Positions 59,276 through 64,000 of a stretch of DNA of 64,000 bases are shown here, piece by piece. Source of the DNA: Cryptomeria japonica (Eukaryota; Streptophyta; Pinopsida; Cupressales; Cupressaceae). The notes beneath the pieces were generated by a model. The model searched no databases and had not been told where the DNA came from. It saw nothing but the letters and a program-made list of their open reading frames with translations. Position numbers and translations under genes: made by a program. How positions within the stretch are numbered: position 1 is the stretch's first letter; the number at the start of each line of letters is the position of its first letter. The DNA lies in the NCBI RefSeq assembly GCF_030272615.1, contig NC_081414.1:1677501-1741500 (forward strand), given 5' to 3'.

Positions 59276-59864
59276 AAGTGACGTGTGTGCACATGTTGAT
59301 TCAAAGAAAAATTGCCGGATATGCTGCCAAATTTTGATTGATATGATGTCTTGTGTTAAGATATCAATATGATGTCTAAGATTTGATAAATGATATTGAT
59401 GATGCCCCCTCGGGAGATTAATCAAGGATTTGAAAAATTTGTTGATTTGATGAGCGTTTTTAAATTAATTGCATTTTGAATATTTTGACTGTGTTGAATG
59501 CATTTTAATTGATTCATCTCCCGAAAATGATGTTGATAAGGTTAAAAAATAAAAAAGTGAGGAAAATACATGCCCCACTTATTAACCTTGTTGACTTTTA
59601 CCCTATAAAAAGGTAAAAAGTGATTTCATTCTTATCATTTGCACTTTTGTCTCCTTGTGATTGTGACACTTGAGCTTTGACGAAGATGCCGTTTCCATAT
59701 GCTTTGCACTGATTTGAGCACGTTCATCGATACCAGAGGCCCGCCATGTATGGCCCACCTATAAGTGATCCAAAACTTTCCACGTTTTTGATTGATTTTG
59801 CCTATTTTGGTCATGTTTTTTATTTTTTGGTTCAAAATTTGCCATTTTAGCATGTAGGGGTATT

Positions 59865-60195
59865 TGCATAGTGCATACGATAGACAAGATAGTGCGTAGG
59901 GTAAACCTAGGTAGGTTAGTGCCCAAGTAGCTTTCTACAGTGCGTCAACAGGTTAGGTTAGCGCATAGACTGTTTTAGTGCATAGGGTTGACAGGAAGGT
60001 GCATGGGGTAGATATAGTAGCACATAGGGTAGATTAGCACGTATGGTGAGTAGGGTAGCGCAATGGTGGAACCAGTTAGTGTGTCAGGGGATTTAGCGCG
60101 TAGGGTAAAGTTTCTAGCACTTTATAGGGAAAGATAGCACATACGTAGCAACTTAGCACGTAGGAGCTCTATTCTAGTGCGTAGGGTCCAAAATG
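59865..60195 (+). repeat. Minisatellite in the PMD intron of element H, core TAGCGCGTAGGGTA
   Basis: About a dozen copies of a word like TAG(C/T)(G/A)C(G/A)TAGGGTA, spaced 15-45 bases, near 59890, 59955, 59980, 60010, 60030, 60050, 60095, 60130, 60155 and 60175. Not a plant telomere repeat. Confidence 0.7.
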
Positions 60196-60299
60196 GGTGA
60201 AAAAGGCTTGGAAGAATATGTTGCGGATTGAATAGATTAGGTAGATGGCTTAGGGGTTTATAGGTGCTTGTCGAGTGTTTTGAGATGGGTCTTGAGCCA

Positions 60300-60850
60300 A
60301 TGTTTTGCCTGCTGAGATGATATCTGATTTTAATATGATGATTTGAAGTCTGTTGAAATTGCTTTTAATATGGAGTGCCAAGCTGATTTTCTTTTGAGGT
60401 GGATCTGTGATTTTTGCCTTGCGATATGAATTTGATGTTTGATATGAGTTCTGATTCTTGATTTACGATATGATTCCTAATGTGAGGCTTGTGGTATGGG
60501 TCTTTTAATTTTTGATATGGGTATTTGATGTTGCTTTTGATGGGTCCTGATTTTTGATATGGGTCAGATTGATGCTGCTTTCGATATGGATCTATGATTA
60601 CTTGCGATATGGGTCCTTATTTTTGATATGGGTCAGATTGATTTTTCTTTCGATATGGATATTTGATTGTTTGCGATATGGATCTTGAGTTTTTTGCGTG
60701 ATGCTTGCATTATGGGTCTTGATTTTTGATATGGGTTTGATTTGATGCTTGCGTTATGGGTCTTGATTTTCAATATGGTTCTTGATTTGATGCTTCATTA
60801 TGGTTCTTAATTGTCGATATGGTTCTTGATTTGATGCTTTTTTATTTCAA
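60300..60850 (+). repeat. Second minisatellite in the same intron, core GATATGGGTCTTGATTTTT
   Basis: About sixteen variants of GATATGGGTC or GATATGGTTC followed by TTGATTTTTGA-like sequence. Longer units near 60540-60620 and 60600-60680 repeat each other (GATATGGGTCAGATTGAT, then TTTCGATATGGAT). Confidence 0.8.
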
Positions 60851-62770
60851 TTTGATTTTGTTTTGATTGAATATACCAGATAGATGTGGGAAATGATGAT
60901 GGACATTTATTTTTTTGCAGGCACAACTTGGCGTACTTTAGTCACGAGAGCGATTTCTGAGACCGTGGTCATTAATTCCTCACTTATCATAGGTTGATAG
61001 AGATGTGATTGAGAGATGCGGTTTATCATCCTTACTAGACATGCCTCGGTATATCATTAACCAAGGTTTGTTGACAGCTTTGGCAGAGAGGTGGCACAGT
61101 GACACAAACACCTTCCACTTGGTCGGGAGAGATAACAGTCACAGTAGAGGACTGTTATCGCATTCTATAGATTCCTATAGTCAGGGCCTTGTTGCCTTAT
61201 GAGCAGACTAAGGAGGGTGGGATAGAGGTTCTCCATCGCATCTTTTAGGATGATCAGATCAATGGATATGATATCCCCTAGCAGGAATTTGTGGATTTTG
61301 ATTATGCTCCATTGCCCTCAGTACTAGCAGGTTTCATTGGTGGATTTTTGTGTCCCAACCATAGGTCAAAGGGATTAGTTGTGGGATGGGGATTGGTGTT
61401 GGAGGATATGGTCACACAGGGACGTAGGTTTGCATGGGGGTCCTATATGTTAGCCCACCTTTACAGAGAGCTTCACCATGTGGTGTATCTAGGATACAAC
61501 AGTTTATCAGCGGGGGTGACATTACTATAGATGTGGGCATGTGAGCACATTCCTTTAGCAAGGTACTTGCAGATAGGGATAGGCCAGTTGGGCGAGCATA
61601 TGCTTATGGTTATACAGGTATAGTTGTCCAGCAGAAGCTAGGAAAACTAGAGCATTGGCAGAGGGTACTGGATGACATCGATACGGTCATTTGGAGACCA
61701 TACATGGATTGTGAGGTGTGGGGTGAGGACGGGATAAAGATGCCCTATGCATATATGTCAAAATACCTGATCGAGTGGATGCCCTTTATTATTGAGAAAT
61801 TTTTGCATAGACGTGTTCAGTGACAGTATGGGAGACATCAAGGGATGCCACAGGGAGTGCGTTTGTATGCTTTCTAGAGATAGGATGTACCAGAGTGGGG
61901 ACCCACTATAGATAGTGTAGTGGTAGTAGAGGAGTATATGACACTGGCAGGCCAGATCTGGGATAATGGAGCTAGGGTTGTTGATGTTGGGATGATAGAG
62001 GAGTTTGCAGTGTACTTTGTGGCACATGCAATGGTGTGAATATCTGATCCAGTAGAGATGCTACCTATCTTTGATGATGATGAGGATGAGCAACTATAGA
62101 GGAGAGGGGGAATGAGACAAAGAGATGAGGAGGGAGAGGAGGTGGAGATGATGGAGGAGGTGGTGGAGGAGGTGTTGGAGGAGATGATGGGAGAGGAGGA
62201 GATGGAGGAGATAAAGGAGGAGATAGAGGAGGTGGTGGATTAGATAGAGGGAGAGGGGGAGATGGAGGGAGAGGGGGAGATGGAGGGATCATTCTTGGTG
62301 CTGGTGGGGTTGGTAGGGTAGGTGCAGTGCTAGTGGCGGTGGGTGGTATAGAGGATGTGAGGTGACCTGCCCAGAGGAGGAGATTTGATGTTTTACCTCC
62401 ACCGGTGCCTCAGACAGGGACAGGTATGGGTGGGACCACGACACAGGTACCCATTCAGATTAGGGTACCCACCCATCGACATAATTTAGAGATTAGATCC
62501 CTAGAGGTCACAGTGTAGGAGCTACAGGCACAGGTGCTAGCACAACAACACGAAATTACACAGATTATGGCAGAGTAGGATACAGAGAGAGAGCGTCGGG
62601 GCCGAGTAGAGGATCTTGCTAAGAGATTGGAGAGAGAAATAAATGGTGCCTTGATGTGAGACATACTAAGGGAGATACGGTACATGACCAAGGAGGCCAA
62701 GTACTACAGGTGTTTATATGAGGAGGTGGTCCTGAGAGATCACATAGCTCCTAGCTATGTAGCAAATTGA

Positions 62771-63264
62771 TCTTCTCATAATCATACGGGGATAGAGAGT
62801 AGAGGTGTTACTGGGCTTGCCCGACATGATCCATCTAGTGGAGATCTAGGGGCTAGGACATCTGCTGTGAGACCATCAGCCTCAAGAGATAGTCATGCCT
62901 CAGAGACTTGTCTCTGTTGTATTTTAATCATTTTATTGTATTTTGACAGGCATGATATCCCTTGTACATTTCGACTATTTTTGATATATATATGGCACCG
63001 ATTTTCTCTAATCCACATGTGTTATTTGATGATGATTGATGAGATACATTGATATGATGATTCTATGATAATGATGTGATGCTTGGATAATGATGTTCTT
63101 GCTTTTTGATAATGTATGATTTATGATGAGAATGTGATGATGTATTGATTACTGTGATTTATGAGATGTATCTTGAAAATGACATGTATGATAATGATTA
63201 TGATGTATCTTGAAAATGAGATATATGATAATGATTATGATGTGAGATGTATGTATGCACCTAC
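62771..63264 (+). other. Non-coding sequence after the PMD gene in element H
   Basis: No recognisable gene. 63030-63260 is low-complexity sequence of ATGATG, GATAATGAT and GATGTATCTTGAAAATGA words, matching in style the sequence that follows the PMD remnant in C. Confidence 0.5.
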
Positions 63265-63430
63265 ATGTAAAATTTTCAATGATTTTCAAATGATATGCAA
63301 CTAAATGCAAAACTTACAATGATTTTGAAATGATATGCAACTAAATGCAAAATTTTCAATGATTTTCAAATGATATGAAACTAAATGAAAAATTTACAAT
63401 GATTTTAAAATGATATGCAACTAAATGATC
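63265..63430 (+). repeat. Four tandem copies of a roughly 43-bp unit
   Basis: Units read AACTAAATGCAAAATT, TTCAATGATTTTCAAATGATATG with small changes. Starts are near 63265, 63300, 63343 and 63386. Confidence 0.85.
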
Positions 63431-64000
63431 ACTTTAATTCAGTTGTTGTCATTCTTGTTTAGTCACTTGTTCGTGCTCTATTTTTGGTTGTCATCATTGA
63501 GTTTTTGATATGTTTGAAAGTTTATACAAGCATAATGGTATAATTGAACCATAATGACCTGAGTGAAACTTACATGGATGTTTGATATTGCAAGACGACA
63601 CAAGTGTCGAGGTATAATTGAACCAAGATGACCTGAGTGTTGCTTGTGCAAAACAACCAAGAGTTAACCATTTGTATGCACAAAGTGGAATAATGTCTTC
63701 AATGATATGTTTCCAATCATGTCTCGAGAAAAATTTGCACCGTACGAATGATTGCCTCACAGACAGTAAACTAAAAATATCAGATTCCTTCGTTGCTTTC
63801 TCTAGCTTGATGCATCCTTGAGAAACTCAGGAGATCTAATGATTTAAAAATTGAAGATACAAAATAGTCAAAACTTTATGCCAGATGTAAACAATTTATA
63901 ATTCAGAAAATCATCCAACATGTGTGTGTTAAAGTTGTAGTTGAACAATGGTCTTGTTTTCTAGCCTGATGAGCAGTTGTTGATGTTGTTTCCTTATCAT
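63431..64000. other. Element H interior, unrecognised
   Basis: A direct repeat GGTATAATTGAACCA(T/A)(A/G)ATGACCTGAGTG occurs at about 63537 and 63611, 74 bases apart. Open frames of 60-88 codons on the minus strand here have no domain. Gag and pol of H are not reached. Confidence 0.4.

Larger units (their letters stand above)
59686..62770 (+). pseudogene. Plant mobile domain (PMD) gene, nearly full-length, antisense inside element H
   Basis: Exon 1 (59686 to about 59760) aligns with exon 1 of the gene in C (FEHVHRYQRPA against FDRVRRFQRPA). It has a TGA at 59710, and the donor GTAAGT has become ATAAGT. Exon 2 starts at 60921 after TTTTTTTGCAG. It carries the whole PMD: RYIINQGLLTALAERWHSDT, PLPSVLAGFIGGFLCP, GSYMLAHLYRELHHVVYLGY, NSLSAGVTLL and MWACEHIPLAR, then DCEVWGEDGIKMPYAYMSKY. 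An acidic tail follows (about 62070-62250), then a probable coiled coil (LEIRSLEVTV, LAKRLEREINGAL), ending in TGA at 62768. At least eight stops and a frameshift near 61125 disable it. PMD proteins (MAIN/MAIL family) act in the plant nucleus; any role inside a retrotransposon is unknown. Confidence 0.82.
58148..64000 (-). mobile_element. Element H: 3' end of a gypsy-type element with an antisense PMD gene, cut by the window edge
   Basis: LTR, polypurine tract (59261-59275) and a PMD gene on the plus strand appear in the same order and spacing as in C. Gag and pol should lie beyond the right edge. The gypsy assignment rests on this likeness to C; no gag or pol is seen. Confidence 0.6.

Noticed and set aside
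59865-60195. TAGGGTA words as interstitial telomere repeat
   Set aside because: The plant telomere unit is TTTAGGG in tandem. Here the words are separated and the conserved core is TAGYRCRTAGGGTA.
62065-62292. Proline-rich open frame, minus strand
   Set aside because: It is the exact antisense of the acidic Glu-rich tail of the PMD gene (GAGGAG repeats read as CTCCTC).

Overview
This window looks like non-genic nuclear DNA of a seed plant with a large, repeat-packed genome. A gymnosperm such as a conifer is my best guess, but nothing in the sequence names a species. I found no intact host gene, rRNA, tRNA or CRISPR array. Almost everything I can interpret is LTR retrotransposon sequence, with one LINE fragment and one SINE-like insertion. 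Every coding region is broken by stops, usually of a type explained by C-to-T or G-to-A change.

The main structure is a set of elements inserted inside one another. Target-site duplications (TSDs) and resumed reading frames let most of it be read. A Ty1/copia element E (minus strand, about 9900-57765) is split by a plus-strand Ty1/copia element A (13624-47237, TSD GTAGC) and by a minus-strand Ty1/copia element D (48272-55902). A is split by copia element B (15801-23945, plus) and by a 15.5-kb Ty3/gypsy element C (24032-39519, minus, TSD GGTAA). Its 3' LTR is split by F2 (43235-47100, TSD CAATT). C is split by F1 (28220-32298, TSD ATTCA), a relative of F2 in opposite orientation. B carries a further LTR remnant (about 19455-20840). 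E itself interrupts an older unidentified coding sequence, G.

Left flank, 1-9899: the 5' LTR, primer-binding site and leader of element I, whose LTR matches that of C; a LINE fragment; and element J, which has a copia-type LTR and primer-binding site. J's long reading frame encodes a coiled coil, four zinc knuckles and an unknown tail, with no pol in view. The rest, to about 9.7 kb, is mostly unrecognised AT-rich DNA with a 124-bp SINE-like insertion.

Right flank, 57766-64000: a remnant of G, then element H (LTR end, polypurine tract and interior, minus orientation), which leaves the window on the right.

The most unusual feature is that both gypsy-type elements C and H carry a gene with a plant mobile domain (PMD, MAIN/MAIL-like). 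In both it lies beside the 3' LTR and on the strand opposite to the retrotransposon. Both copies have a short first exon, an intron full of minisatellite repeats, and a PMD exon after a clear splice acceptor. Both are now pseudogenes. C also appears non-autonomous: gag and protease run through a linker directly into the integrase C-terminus, with no reverse transcriptase, RNase H or integrase core.
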